Origin: Flaviramulus_B aquimarinus | GTDB taxonomy: Bacteria; Bacteroidota; Bacteroidia; Flavobacteriales; Flavobacteriaceae | Assembly (NCBI RefSeq): GCF_039543205.1 | Contig: NZ_BAABJH010000001.1 | Coordinates: forward strand, 1,178,001-1,242,000 | Length of the DNA: 64,000 nucleotides | Reading direction: 5' to 3' | Program-made: the position numbers and the translations under genes | The notes under the pieces: generated by a model | Told to the model about the DNA's origin: nothing | What the model saw: only the letters and a program-made list of their open reading frames with translations | Databases searched by the model: none | Part shown: positions 15,627-24,603 of the stretch, piece by piece | Position numbering within the stretch: the first letter of the stretch is position 1 | Layout: every line of letters begins with the position of its first letter

Positions 15627-16688
15627 ATGAAACTTAAACTATATACTCTATTATTAACATTAAGTATTTTAAATTGCACTGCTCAAGACACCACACTTTA
15701 TGTTGGAACCTATACTGGTGGGGATAGTGAAGGTATATATAAGCTAACATTTAATACAGAAACAGGAGCGTTAACAAACAAGGAATTGGTTGCTAAGGCA
15801 GAAAACCCTTCTTATCTTAGCTATTCTCCAGACAAAAAACATATTTATGCTGTAGTTGAACATGAAAAAGGGATGGTTTCTTCATTTAAGATTACCGATA
15901 ATAAGCACCTGACTTTATTAAGTAAAGTCAGTACCCATGGGGCACACCCTTGTCATGTGGCTATAAACAAATCAGGAAACAAAGCTATTGTTTCAAATTA
16001 TACAGGCGGAAATGCCTCAATACATACGATAGCAAATGACGGGACTTTAACAGAAGCTTTTCAGGTTTTAGAACATAATGTTGATAGCATAGTGTCCCAT
16101 GTACATTCAGCAGAATTTTATAAAAATCAATTATACGTTTCTGATTTAGGGAAGAACGCTGTTTATAACTACCAATTAGAAAATGACAAATTTAAACTCA
16201 TAGATTCATCAATTGTTGACTTAGCAAATCATGCAGGCCCAAGGCATTTTGCTTTAACTAATAACGGCAAATTTATTTATATTATTAATGAATATAGCAG
16301 TTCTATTACTGTAGGACAGAAAACTGAAAAAGGGTTTACTAAAATTGACGAAGACTCCACTTTAGAAGCCGACTACAATGGAAAAAACTCATGTGCCGAC
16401 ATTCACTTATCCAAAGATGAGCGTTTTTTATACGCCTCAAACCGGGGGGAAAATACGATAGCTGTTTTTAAAAGAGAAACTAATAGTGGTACCATAAACA
16501 AAATACAAACTATATCTGTTCATGGTAATTGGCCCAGAAATTTCACTTTAGACCCAACTGGACAATTTTTACTTGTAGCCAATAGATGGAGTCATAATAT
16601 TTCTGTTTTTAGTGTTAATGCTTCCACAGGACTATTAAAATTTATGCATGACACTAAAATTTCTGAGCCCGTTTGCTTATTGTTCTAA
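15627..16688 (+). CDS. Exported lactonase-family beta-propeller protein
   Basis: A 353-residue protein of the 6-phosphogluconolactonase-like (PF10282-type) seven-bladed propeller family. Repeated blades carry segments such as LYVGTYTGG, KHIYAVVEH, HPCHVAINKSGNKAIVSNYTGG and RFLYASNRGENTIAVF. An N-terminal hydrophobic stretch (about 5-20) indicates export. The sequence LSILNCTAQ could be a signal-peptidase II site with an unusual Asn before the Cys, or a signal-peptidase I site after TAQ. A periplasmic site makes a sugar-lactonase or redox role more likely than a place in the pentose phosphate pathway. Confidence 0.83.
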   Translation: MKLKLYTLLLTLSILNCTAQDTTLYVGTYTGGDSEGIYKLTFNTETGALTNKELVAKAENPSYLSYSPDKKHIYAVVEHEKGMVSSFKITDNKHLTLLSKVSTHGAHPCHVAINKSGNKAIVSNYTGGNASIHTIANDGTLTEAFQVLEHNVDSIVSHVHSAEFYKNQLYVSDLGKNAVYNYQLENDKFKLIDSSIVDLANHAGPRHFALTNNGKFIYIINEYSSSITVGQKTEKGFTKIDEDSTLEADYNGKNSCADIHLSKDERFLYASNRGENTIAVFKRETNSGTINKIQTISVHGNWPRNFTLDPTGQFLLVANRWSHNISVFSVNASTGLLKFMHDTKISEPVCLLF

Positions 16689-16751
16689 AAATCAATTTTA
16701 TAGCTAAAAAAATCTACACAAATAAAGTGCTGTAATATTAAAAAATAATAA

Positions 16752-16759
16752 TATCTTTG
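16752..16759 (+). promoter_or_regulatory. Candidate -7 promoter element of rpsP
   Basis: TATCTTTG matches TANNTTTG exactly, 48 bp before the rpsP ATG. The implied leader contains a 5-bp hairpin (16777-16781 with 16787-16791), which could be a small regulatory stem. Confidence 0.6.
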
Positions 16760-16806
16760 CGCCCTCATTAATAACCGAGGTCGAGAACCTCAAATAATTA
16801 ATTATT

Positions 16807-17322
16807 ATGCCAGTAAAGATTAGATTACAAAGACACGGTAAAAAAGGAAAACCTTTCTATTGGATCGTTGCAGCAGATGCACGTTCAAAAAGAGACGGTA
16901 AATACTTAGAAAAATTAGGTATCTACAACCCAAACACAAACCCAGCAACAGTAGAGTTAAACGTTGATGGTACAGTAACATGGTTACAGAATGGTGCGCA
17001 ACCAACTGATACTGCTAAAAACTTATTATCTTACAAAGGCGCTTTACTAAAAAATCATCTTGTAGGTGGTGTTAGAAAAGGGGCTTTAACTGAAGAGCAA
17101 GCAGAAGCTAAATTTGCAGCTTGGTTAGAAGAAAAAGAAAGTAAAGTTCAGGCTAAAGCAGATGGTTTATCAGAAGCTGAAGCTAAAGCTAAAGCAGATG
17201 CATTAGCAGCTGAAAAAGCTGTTAACGAAGCAAGAATTGCTGCGGCAGCTCCTGCTCCTGTTGAAGAAGAAGTAGTTGAAGAAACTGCTCCTGACGCAGA
17301 AGCTTCAAACGAAGAAGAATAA
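16807..17322 (+). CDS. rpsP: 30S ribosomal protein S16
   Basis: The first about 85 residues are canonical bS16, beginning PVKIRLQRHGKKGKPFYWIVAADARSKRDG in the genome frame and including KYLEKLGIYNPNT. The remaining about 85 residues are a low-complexity Ala/Glu/Lys-rich tail, giving 171 residues in total. Such a tail is common in Bacteroidota S16. The gene has its own promoter-like element and a strong terminator, with rimM following about 230 bp later. Confidence 0.97.
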   Translation: MPVKIRLQRHGKKGKPFYWIVAADARSKRDGKYLEKLGIYNPNTNPATVELNVDGTVTWLQNGAQPTDTAKNLLSYKGALLKNHLVGGVRKGALTEEQAEAKFAAWLEEKESKVQAKADGLSEAEAKAKADALAAEKAVNEARIAAAAPAPVEEEVVEETAPDAEASNEEE

Positions 17323-17344
17323 AAATTATTTTTTTTATACTTTT

Positions 17345-17373
17345 AAACTCCGATAGAAATATCGGAGTTTTTT
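17345..17373 (+). terminator. Terminator of rpsP
   Basis: A 10-bp stem, AAACTCCGAT paired with ATCGGAGTTT, with a 6-nt loop is followed by TTTATTT. It starts 22 bp after the rpsP stop. Confidence 0.85.
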
Positions 17374-17406
17374 ATTTAATCAAACTTTTAGGAGTTTGAT
17401 TAAATA

Positions 17407-17430
17407 ATTCCCATGAAGATAGGAATCTCA
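17407..17430. repeat. Degenerate copy of the small dispersed repeat
   Basis: ATTCC-CATGAAGA-TAGGAATCTCA resembles the pattern at 7497-7523 (shared GGAATCTCA end), with partly paired arms. Confidence 0.35.
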
Positions 17431-17511
17431 TGAATTTTTAAATAGATTCTTGCTAAAATTGATGTTGAGTGATAGTCAAAAAATGGTAATAACGAAAATT
17501 AGATTATAAAG

Positions 17512-17531
17512 ATTTCCGCCTTCGCGGAAAT
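17512..17531. repeat. Small dispersed palindrome just upstream of rimM
   Basis: An 8-bp stem, ATTTCCGC paired with GCGGAAAT, around CTTC ends 18 bp before the rimM ATG. It looks like a flavobacterial dispersed palindrome, and in the mRNA it would form a stable stem close to the start. Confidence 0.5.
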
Positions 17532-17549
17532 GAAAAAAATTAGCTTTCT

Positions 17550-18074
17550 ATGAAAAAAGAAGATTGTTTTTACTTAGGAAAAATTGTTAAAAAATACAGT
17601 TTTAAAGGCGAGGTTTTAGCTAAATTGGATACCGACCAACCTGAACTTTACGAACATTTAGATGCTATTTTTTTAGAGCTTAGAAATAACCTTGTGCCGT
17701 TTTTTGTTGAACGTTCGCAATTACACAAATCTGAATTACTCCGTATAAAATTTGAAGATGTTGATGCTGAAGCCGATGCTGATGCTATTATGAAAAGTGG
17801 TTTATACTTACCTCTAGATGTATTACCAAAATTAGAAGGTAACAAATTTTACTTTCATGAAGTAATTGGCTTTACGATAACAGACAAAAATTTTGGAAAT
17901 GTCGGTACTATTAAAGCTATAAATGACTCAACTGCTCAATCCCTTTTTGAAATAGACAGAAATGGCATTGAAATTCTTATCCCAATGAATGATGAGTTTA
18001 TTGTTAAAGTAGACAGAACCAACAAAACCATTCTTGTTGAAACGCCTGAAGGTTTAATTGATTTATATCTTTAA
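17550..18074 (+). CDS. rimM: Ribosome maturation factor RimM
   Basis: RimM assists late assembly of the 30S head near S19. The 174-residue protein has the N-terminal RimM barrel (YLGKIVKKYSFKGEVLAKL, GLYLPLDVLPKL) and a C-terminal PRC-barrel (YFHEVIGFTI, EILIPMNDEFIVKVD). It follows rpsP, as in many bacteria, but here a terminator and two small repeats separate them, so it may need its own promoter. No trmD gene follows; the next gene is on the other strand. Confidence 0.93.
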   Translation: MKKEDCFYLGKIVKKYSFKGEVLAKLDTDQPELYEHLDAIFLELRNNLVPFFVERSQLHKSELLRIKFEDVDAEADADAIMKSGLYLPLDVLPKLEGNKFYFHEVIGFTITDKNFGNVGTIKAINDSTAQSLFEIDRNGIEILIPMNDEFIVKVDRTNKTILVETPEGLIDLYL

Positions 18075-18105
18075 CCAAATTAATTACAATTCTACCCCAT
18101 ACTAC

Positions 18106-18561
18106 TTAAGCTAAATTTAGGCTTTCGCTAATCTTAAGATTGTTTAAACTATTTTCAATAGTGTTACGCTGTTTTATTAGTAATTGAAGGGTGTTTTCTG
18201 GAAATTTCATTTTATCAATAATCTCATGGTATTTTTTAATACTCCAAGACTTAATATTACAAACTTCATCTAAAAGTGCATATTCATCCTTAATAGTTGC
18301 TATATAGGTTAGATTGTTCGACCAAAGATCAACAGATATATGTTTTTTATGTTCTGGATATTTAGGCTCGCCTCCTTCTTGAAGGATTTCTGCACCTAAA
18401 AACCTACAGAATTCATTGCGTTCAAAAGCCATTGCTCTAAAGAAATTTTTTAAAGCCTCATCTTCAACTTGATTTAAGGCATCTAAATAAATTTTTTCAG
18501 CATCACTATTAATAGCTAAAAGTTCGTTTAACTTTAGGATAATTTGATTTGGTTTTTTCAT
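18106..18561 (-). CDS. Ferritin-like four-helix protein (DUF2383/PA2169-type)
   Basis: A 151-residue, mostly helical protein. The pattern LNELLAINSDAEKIYLDALNQ, ALKNFFRAMAFERNEFCRFLGAEI and GGEPKYPEH agrees with the PA2169/DUF2383 ferritin-like family as I remember it. Stress-inducible members exist, but the biochemical function is not established. It is a single leftward gene convergent with rimM. It could instead be an unrelated helical bundle; the family assignment is moderately sure. Confidence 0.65.
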   Translation of the reverse strand: MKKPNQIILKLNELLAINSDAEKIYLDALNQVEDEALKNFFRAMAFERNEFCRFLGAEILQEGGEPKYPEHKKHISVDLWSNNLTYIATIKDEYALLDEVCNIKSWSIKKYHEIIDKMKFPENTLQLLIKQRNTIENSLNNLKISESLNLA

Positions 18562-18711
18562 CGTTTTTGGGGTTTAAATAATAGCACATATTTAATTATT
18601 TTGTAGGCTAAGGTTGCTAATATATGTATTTTATCGATATAATATGCATTTTGTCTGAATTATTTTAATATTTTTTATTAAACGTTTAAGATTCAAACTA
18701 TAATTTAGAAC

Positions 18712-18719
18712 TATATTTG
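18712..18719 (+). promoter_or_regulatory. Candidate -7 promoter element of trmN6
   Basis: TATATTTG matches TANNTTTG exactly, 26 bp before the start codon at 18746. A TTTA at 18685-18688 could be a weak -33 element. Confidence 0.55.
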
Positions 18720-18745
18720 CCTACTTTAAAATCCATATTCGTAAT

Positions 18746-19498
18746 ATGTCCAAAAAGCCCTTTATATTTAAAAATTTCAAGATTAACCAAGATCAATGCG
18801 CTATGAAAATTGGAACAGATAGTGTATTACTAGGTGCTTGGGTTTCATTAAAAAGCAATCCATATTCTATTCTAGATATCGGGGCAGGAACTGGTATTTT
18901 ATCATTGATGATGGCACAACGAAGCTCTTTAATACCTATAGAGATTGAGGTGATTGATGCTATTGAAATTGATGATACCGCCTACGAACAATGTGTAGAC
19001 AACTTTGAACAATCACTTTGGGGCGATAGATTATTTTGTTACCACACTTCTTTAGAAACGTTTGCCGATGAAATTGAGGATCAATATGATTTAATTATTT
19101 GTAATCCACCTTTCTATGCTGAAGACTATAAAACGGATAATACGCAACGCGATTTAGCACGTTTTCAAGACGCTATGCCATTTGAACATTTACTTAAAAG
19201 TGTCTCCATATTACTTTCTGAACGTGGTACATTTTCAGTGGTTATTCCTTTTAAAGAGGAAATCAACTTTATAACATTAGCTGCTAAATTCAATCTTTAC
19301 CCTAATGAAATTTTGCATGTAAAAGGCAACCCAACATCTGAAATAAAAAGAAGCTTGATTGAATTTTCTTTCGGAAAACCTAACCATTCGAAATTTCCAA
19401 GGGCTATAAGAACAAACACCTTAATTATTGAAACCAAAAGGCATCAATACACTCAGGATTATATAAATTTAACCAAAGAGTTTTATTTAAAAATGTAG
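18746..19498 (+). CDS. trmN6: tRNA1(Val) (adenine(37)-N6)-methyltransferase
   Basis: A class I SAM-dependent methyltransferase of 250 residues. The SAM-binding loop is ILDIGAGTG (42-50) and the catalytic N-P-P-F motif of adenine-N6 methylases is at 120-123. The N-terminal FIFKNFKINQDQCAMKIGTDSVLLGAW block is characteristic of the YfiC/TrmN6 group, which modifies A37 of tRNA-Val. Its stop codon is immediately followed by the stop of the convergent permease gene, with no base between. Confidence 0.9.
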   Translation: MSKKPFIFKNFKINQDQCAMKIGTDSVLLGAWVSLKSNPYSILDIGAGTGILSLMMAQRSSLIPIEIEVIDAIEIDDTAYEQCVDNFEQSLWGDRLFCYHTSLETFADEIEDQYDLIICNPPFYAEDYKTDNTQRDLARFQDAMPFEHLLKSVSILLSERGTFSVVIPFKEEINFITLAAKFNLYPNEILHVKGNPTSEIKRSLIEFSFGKPNHSKFPRAIRTNTLIIETKRHQYTQDYINLTKEFYLKM

Positions 19499-20812
19499 TT
19501 ATTCTCTTTTATTCCATTGCATTAAAATATAAAATGGCATTCCGGACATTAATAATAGAAACCCGTAAAATACAGTTTCTGAACCTGTACCATAAATAGC
19601 CCAAATAGAAAACGCTATACCTAACCCGCCTAAAACTAATGTTTTTACCCAGTTATTTGCATGAAGCTTTTTCTCTATAATGACTAAAATATAAGCAGCA
19701 GATGTAAACAAATACGGCATTAGAGCCACAAATACAACAATCTCTACAATAATTTGAAACTGATCCACCAATCCTTCAGTAAAATTCATAAGCATAACTA
19801 AAGAAGATAACACACTTCCAATAACTAAACTTATTACAGGTGCTCCCTTTTTATTTTCCTTTTTAAAAATCCTTGGGAACAAATTATCTTTAGCTGTTGC
19901 CATTGGTAACTGCCCAGTGACTAAAACCCACCCGTTTAAAACACCTAAACCAGAAATTATAACACCAACAGCAACAAAATACCCTCCAAAATCACCAGCT
20001 ATTAACTGAGCAGCTTCAGCAAATGGAGCTGCAGAGTTTTGCAATACATCCATGGGTAATATACCAAACAAAACTACGGTACTTAATATATAAACTATAG
20101 TCGTTAAGATTGTGCCTATCATAGTTGCCCTAGGAACTGTTACCTCTGGGTTCTCTACATTACTTGCTGGAATAGTAGCGCATTCAATTCCTAAAAAAGC
20201 ATATAAAGTTAAAGCCGCCACTACTGGAATTGTAGCAAAATTACTTTCACCGGTTAAGTTGAAAGCTGGAAAATTTTCAAATCTAAAGAAAAACAACCCT
20301 ACTATAATTACAAATGCTAAAGGCAATAGTTTTAGTACTGTTGTTACAACTTGAACTCTACCAGATTCCTTTACGCCTCTTGAATTTATCCAAGTAAAAA
20401 GCCATATTAACAACAACCCAATACTAACTTGGTAGAGCGAATGGGTTTCTAAGACTGGATAAAAGAAACTTAAAGCGCCAACAATGGCTATGGCAATTCC
20501 TCCATTACCAACCCAACATGACACCCAATATCCCCAGGCCATTAAAAATCCAATAAAATCACCAAATCCTGCTCTAGAATAGGTATATGGCCCACCACTT
20601 TTACTAACAATTATTTTACTAAAATTACTAAATATTTTAGCAAGTATTATAGCTCCAATGGCTGTAAACACCCATCCTAAAAGACTAATAGTTCCATACT
20701 TAGCTAAAGCAGCTGGAAGCACAAAAATACCGACACCTATCATATTTCCAACAACTAATGACGTTGTTGTTAGTAATCCAATTTTTTGTGACTTTTCATT
20801 CTTTTGATTCAT
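19499..20812 (-). CDS. APC-family amino-acid permease
   Basis: A 437-residue inner-membrane transporter with about 12 hydrophobic segments. The first helix has the APC signature VVGNMIGVGIFVLP, and the sixth has ALTLYAFLGIECATIPASNVENPE. It resembles the basic amino-acid/polyamine antiporter branch (arginine/ornithine or agmatine exchangers). The substrate cannot be fixed from the sequence. It is divergent from the Rieske oxygenase gene across a short gap, so the two may share regulation. Confidence 0.88.
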   Translation of the reverse strand: MNQKNEKSQKIGLLTTTSLVVGNMIGVGIFVLPAALAKYGTISLLGWVFTAIGAIILAKIFSNFSKIIVSKSGGPYTYSRAGFGDFIGFLMAWGYWVSCWVGNGGIAIAIVGALSFFYPVLETHSLYQVSIGLLLIWLFTWINSRGVKESGRVQVVTTVLKLLPLAFVIIVGLFFFRFENFPAFNLTGESNFATIPVVAALTLYAFLGIECATIPASNVENPEVTVPRATMIGTILTTIVYILSTVVLFGILPMDVLQNSAAPFAEAAQLIAGDFGGYFVAVGVIISGLGVLNGWVLVTGQLPMATAKDNLFPRIFKKENKKGAPVISLVIGSVLSSLVMLMNFTEGLVDQFQIIVEIVVFVALMPYLFTSAAYILVIIEKKLHANNWVKTLVLGGLGIAFSIWAIYGTGSETVFYGFLLLMSGMPFYILMQWNKRE

Positions 20813-20888
20813 TTGGTTGGTTTAAAAAGCAGTAAATTTTAAAATGAGTAAATTAGGGACGAAAAGCGAATGTACAATTAAATTAGTT

Positions 20889-21977
20889 ATGACAAAGACA
20901 TACATTATTGATTCAGATATTAGAAAAGCAGAAACACTTCCAGCTTTTTTTTATAAAGATCCAAGTACTTTTGAAGCTTTAAAAGACCATGTATTTCTTA
21001 AATCCTGGCAATTTATAGGTGATGAAAACCTATTAAGTAAAACTCAATCCGTGTATCCTTTTACATTATTAGACAACTACATTTCAGAACCTTTATTATT
21101 ATCCAAAGATGATAATCAAAAAATAAATTGTTTATCTAATGTTTGTACGCATCGTGGAAACTTAGTAGTCTTAAAACCTGGGAAACTAAAAAAACTAACT
21201 TGTGGTTATCATGGTAGAAAATTTAACCTTAAGGGCGAATTCGAATTTATGCCAGAGTTTAAGGAAGTTACTAACTTTCCTAAACCATGTGACAACTTAC
21301 ATGAATTCCCTTTAGTAAAATGGGGAAGTTTATTATTTGTTGGATTAAAACCATTGTTTAATTTTCAACAAGTCATTGATAAAATGAATGAGCGTATTGG
21401 GTTCCTTCCTATTGATAAATTTATACCATCAGAAACTTTAAATAAAGATTTTATTGTTAATGCGCATTGGGCTTTATATTGCGATAATTATTTAGAAGGA
21501 TTCCATGTCCCTTTTGTACATAACGATTTAGATGCTGTTTTGGATTATGGTAGCTACAAAACAGAAACCTACCAATATTGTAACCTTCAAATTGGATATT
21601 CAGATGAATCTACCAATACTTTTGATTTACCAAAAGATCATATAGATTATGGCAAACATGTTGCAGCCTACTATTACTGGGTATTTCCCAACATGATGTT
21701 TAATTTTTATCCGTGGGGATTATCTCTTAATATTATTCAGCCAATAACACTTAATAAAACTAAAGTCTCATTTATATCGTATGTTCTTGATGCATCTAAG
21801 TTAGAACAAGGTGCAGGCAGTGGTTTGGAAAAGGTAGAAAAAGAAGATGAGGCCATTGTAGAAAATGTTCAAAAAGGGGTTAATTCGTCATTCTATAAAT
21901 CTGGTCGATATTCTCCAACAAGAGAACAAGGTGTTCATCACTTTCATAGTTTGCTTGCTCAGTTTCTAAATCTATAA
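20889..21977 (+). CDS. Rieske non-haem iron oxygenase, alpha-subunit type
   Basis: A ring-hydroxylating-oxygenase-type protein. The Rieske [2Fe-2S] ligands are C86-x-H88 and C105-x2-H108. The mononuclear iron site is in DNYLEGFHVPFVH, with H206 and H211, and a downstream acidic residue as third ligand. I prefer the ATG at 20889; an in-frame ATG at 20844 would add 15 unsupported residues. No reductase or beta subunit lies nearby, so electrons must come from elsewhere, perhaps the ferredoxin at 27497. Proteins of this type also act on choline-like and amino-acid-derived substrates; the substrate is unknown. Confidence 0.87.
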   Translation: MTKTYIIDSDIRKAETLPAFFYKDPSTFEALKDHVFLKSWQFIGDENLLSKTQSVYPFTLLDNYISEPLLLSKDDNQKINCLSNVCTHRGNLVVLKPGKLKKLTCGYHGRKFNLKGEFEFMPEFKEVTNFPKPCDNLHEFPLVKWGSLLFVGLKPLFNFQQVIDKMNERIGFLPIDKFIPSETLNKDFIVNAHWALYCDNYLEGFHVPFVHNDLDAVLDYGSYKTETYQYCNLQIGYSDESTNTFDLPKDHIDYGKHVAAYYYWVFPNMMFNFYPWGLSLNIIQPITLNKTKVSFISYVLDASKLEQGAGSGLEKVEKEDEAIVENVQKGVNSSFYKSGRYSPTREQGVHHFHSLLAQFLNL

Positions 21978-22106
21978 ATTTCTCCTTTAAAATGCTGAAT
22001 GATTCAGTTGCTTTAGTTAAATTTGACCCACCAAAGTATTGAATTGTTAAAAAAACACTGTTTTTATTAATAATTCTATTCTAAAAAACATCAAAAACTA
22101 GTCTTT

Positions 22107-23285
22107 ATGAAACCAGACCTATTTGAAGCTCCAGATTATTACAACTTAGATGAGCTACTTACCGACGAACATAAATTAGTAAGAGATGCAGCCCGCGAAT
22201 GGGTAAAACGCGATGTCTCTCCTATTATTGAGGAGTATGCTCAAAAAGCAGAATTTCCAAAACAAATTATTAGTGGTTTAGCAGAAATTGGCGCTTTTGG
22301 ACCTTACATTCCTATGGAATATGGCGGTGCTGGATTAGATCAAATTAGCTATGGTCTAATTATGCAAGAAATTGAACGTGGTGATTCTGGTGTGCGCTCT
22401 ACAGCATCTGTACAATCGTCATTAGTCATGTACCCTATTTGGAAATATGGCAATGAAGAACAACGTCAAAAATACTTGCCTAAATTAGCAAGTGGTGAGT
22501 GGATTGGATGTTTTGGTTTAACCGAGCCTGATCATGGTAGCAATCCAGGGGGTATGGTCACTCACTTTAAAGATAAAGGTGATCACTATTTACTAAATGG
22601 CGCTAAAATGTGGATATCTAATGCTCCTTTTGCACAAGTAGCTGTCGTGTGGGCTAAAGATGAAAGTGGACGTATACATGGCCTTATTGTTGAGCGTGGC
22701 ATGGAAGGGTTTTCTACACCAGAAACACACAATAAATGGTCGCTACGAGCCTCAGCAACTGGCGAACTTATTTTTGACAATGTAAAAGTACCCAAAGAAA
22801 ACCTCTTACCTAACAAATCTGGCTTAGGCGCTCCATTAGGTTGCTTAGATTCTGCTCGTTATGGTATTGCTTGGGGCGCTATTGGCGCTGCTATGGATTG
22901 TTATGATACCGCTTTACGTTATAGCAAAGAACGTATTCAGTTTGGGAAACCTATTGGCCAATTTCAATTACAACAGAAAAAACTTGCTGAAATGATTACC
23001 GAAATTACCAAAGCACAGCTTCTAACATGGCGTTTAGGTGTTTTACGTAATGATGGCAAAGCCACCTCAGCACAAATATCAATGGCTAAACGTAACAATG
23101 TGGATATAGCCATTAATATTGCCCGAGAAGCTCGACAAATGTTAGGCGGCATGGGTATAACTGGAGAGTATAGCATTATGCGACATTCCATGAACTTAGA
23201 GAGTGTTATTACTTATGAAGGGACTCATGATATTCATTTACTAATAACTGGTCTGGATATTACTGGGTTAAATGCATTTAAATAA
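22107..23285 (+). CDS. gcdH: Glutaryl-CoA dehydrogenase-type acyl-CoA dehydrogenase
   Basis: A FAD-dependent acyl-CoA dehydrogenase of 392 residues. The C-terminal TYEGTHDIHLLITGLDITG segment, with catalytic base E371, and the SVQSSLVMYPIWKYG block are those of glutaryl-CoA dehydrogenase, which oxidises and decarboxylates glutaryl-CoA to crotonyl-CoA in lysine and tryptophan breakdown. The FAD-site motifs CFGLTEPDHGSNPGG and KMWISNAPFAQ are intact. It is probably transcribed alone or with the Rieske gene. A saccharopine dehydrogenase elsewhere in the window fits a lysine-degrading organism. Confidence 0.9.
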   Translation: MKPDLFEAPDYYNLDELLTDEHKLVRDAAREWVKRDVSPIIEEYAQKAEFPKQIISGLAEIGAFGPYIPMEYGGAGLDQISYGLIMQEIERGDSGVRSTASVQSSLVMYPIWKYGNEEQRQKYLPKLASGEWIGCFGLTEPDHGSNPGGMVTHFKDKGDHYLLNGAKMWISNAPFAQVAVVWAKDESGRIHGLIVERGMEGFSTPETHNKWSLRASATGELIFDNVKVPKENLLPNKSGLGAPLGCLDSARYGIAWGAIGAAMDCYDTALRYSKERIQFGKPIGQFQLQQKKLAEMITEITKAQLLTWRLGVLRNDGKATSAQISMAKRNNVDIAINIAREARQMLGGMGITGEYSIMRHSMNLESVITYEGTHDIHLLITGLDITGLNAFK

Positions 23286-23309
23286 AGTATTTGTATCTTT
23301 ATTTAAAAA

Positions 23310-24077
23310 ATGAAAAAGAATATTTTTATATGTCTTATATTTTCTTTTGTTCTGATGTCTTGTTCTAACAATGATGAAACAATCACTATTCAAAATGAAG
23401 ATTTAGAAGCGGAGAACCAAGAAGAAGAAGAAGAAGAAGAAGAAGAAGAAGAAGAAGAAGAAGCCAATAGCACAACTTTTAATTTATTATCTCTTGGCGA
23501 CAGTTACACTATTGGACAAAATGTTTGTGAAACATGCAGATTTCCTGAACAATTAAAAGATAGTATCATTAACAATTTTGAATCTGATATAAGTATCGAT
23601 TTAAAAGTAATTGCCAGAACAGGTTGGACGACAACAAACTTAATCGATGCTATTATAGCAGAAAATTTGTCGAATACCTATGATTTAGCAACGCTTTTAG
23701 TTGGTGTAAATAATCAGTTTCAAAATATCTCTTTTTCAGTTTATCAAACTGAATTTCCGAACCTTGTAAATACAGCTATCACTAAAGCAAAAGGAGATAA
23801 AAATAACCTAATCGTTATTTCTATACCAGATTATGCTTTTACCCCCTTTGGAAATGGAAATTCAAATATCTCTATGGATATAGCCAAATACAACGCCTTT
23901 GCCGAAAACTATTGCGCTAATAATGATATTGTATTTGTAAATATAACAGACATTACCAGAATGGGATTAGACAATCCAGATTTAGTAGCTTCGGATGGTT
24001 TACACCCTTCCGAATTGGCCTATACCAAATTTGTTGAACGCTTACTTGCATTTGCTATTGAAAAACTAAAGGACTAA
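23310..24077 (+). CDS. SGNH/GDSL-hydrolase lipoprotein with poly-Glu linker
   Basis: A 255-residue surface or periplasmic lipoprotein. The signal peptide ends in the lipobox VLMSC, with C18 as the lipidated residue. A linker contains 14 consecutive Glu residues (38-51). The SGNH hydrolase domain has block I SLGDSYTIG (nucleophile S65), block III GVNNQ, and block V SDGLHPS with D229 and H232. Such enzymes deacetylate or hydrolyse ester-linked glycans and lipids; the substrate is unknown. The linker is written by a pure (GAA)14 repeat, so its length may vary between strains. Confidence 0.88.
   Translation: MKKNIFICLIFSFVLMSCSNNDETITIQNEDLEAENQEEEEEEEEEEEEEEANSTTFNLLSLGDSYTIGQNVCETCRFPEQLKDSIINNFESDISIDLKVIARTGWTTTNLIDAIIAENLSNTYDLATLLVGVNNQFQNISFSVYQTEFPNLVNTAITKAKGDKNNLIVISIPDYAFTPFGNGNSNISMDIAKYNAFAENYCANNDIVFVNITDITRMGLDNPDLVASDGLHPSELAYTKFVERLLAFAIEKLKD
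23421..23462 (+). repeat. (GAA)14 microsatellite inside a coding gene
   Basis: Fourteen uninterrupted GAA triplets encode the poly-Glu linker of the GDSL lipoprotein. Slippage by whole units would change linker length without shifting the frame. Confidence 0.9.
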
Positions 24078-24126
24078 AAATTTAACTAAAATGATACAAG
24101 CTTTAGTATAATTTCGCATCTAATTA

Positions 24127-24134
24127 TATATTTG
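24127..24134 (+). promoter_or_regulatory. Candidate -7 promoter element for the gene at 24150
   Basis: TATATTTG matches TANNTTTG exactly. It ends 15 bp before the TTG at 24150, implying a very short leader. A TTTA at 24102-24105 lies 21 bp upstream as a possible -33 element. Confidence 0.55.
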
Positions 24135-24149
24135 CCAAAAACTTAGCTT

Positions 24150-24521
24150 TTGCATAAACTTATAACAATATTTTTTGTTTTCTTGTACATGGTAGCCATG
24201 CTAAGACCCGTACAACCTTATGTTGAATATGTCCTTAATCAAGATTATATTGCTGAGTTTTTATGTGTCAATAAAGACAAACCTAAGCTGCAATGTAATG
24301 GTAAATGTTATTTAGTTAAGGAATTAAAAAAGCAACAAGAAAACGAACCTAATTCTTTACGGGTTTCACTAGAAAACTATCCTATTGGATTTGTGAATAT
24401 TTTCAAAATAAATCCATTTCAATCGTTTATAGCCTTTAAAAAAGGGGCTGTCTTTTCATATCAAAAATTATATCATTTCGATTATAATTATAGTGCCTTT
24501 CAACCACCAGATTTCGTGTAA
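24150..24521 (+). CDS. Small membrane-anchored protein with CNGKC motif
   Basis: A 123-residue protein of a type common in Bacteroidota but without a named function that I know. A hydrophobic N-terminal segment (about 4-18) is followed by a periplasmic-looking region containing C-N-G-K-C, a C-x3-C pair preceded by another cysteine (FLCVNKD). The start is a TTG; the first in-frame ATG (24189) would delete the membrane segment, and a promoter element sits just upstream of the TTG. Its neighbour is a Met-rich outer-membrane protein, so a metal-handling role, perhaps copper, is possible. This is inferred. Confidence 0.65.
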   Translation: MHKLITIFFVFLYMVAMLRPVQPYVEYVLNQDYIAEFLCVNKDKPKLQCNGKCYLVKELKKQQENEPNSLRVSLENYPIGFVNIFKINPFQSFIAFKKGAVFSYQKLYHFDYNYSAFQPPDFV

Positions 24522-24603
24522 TACTTCTATTTATTTTTTTAATTTCTTCGGAACATTTCCGTTTAGAAACACAATTTATTTTACATTATTTTAAAATTAT
24601 ACA

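Noticed and set aside
23421..23462. (GAA)14 as a phase-variation switch
   Set aside because: Unit length is three, so slippage cannot shift the frame; only linker length would change.
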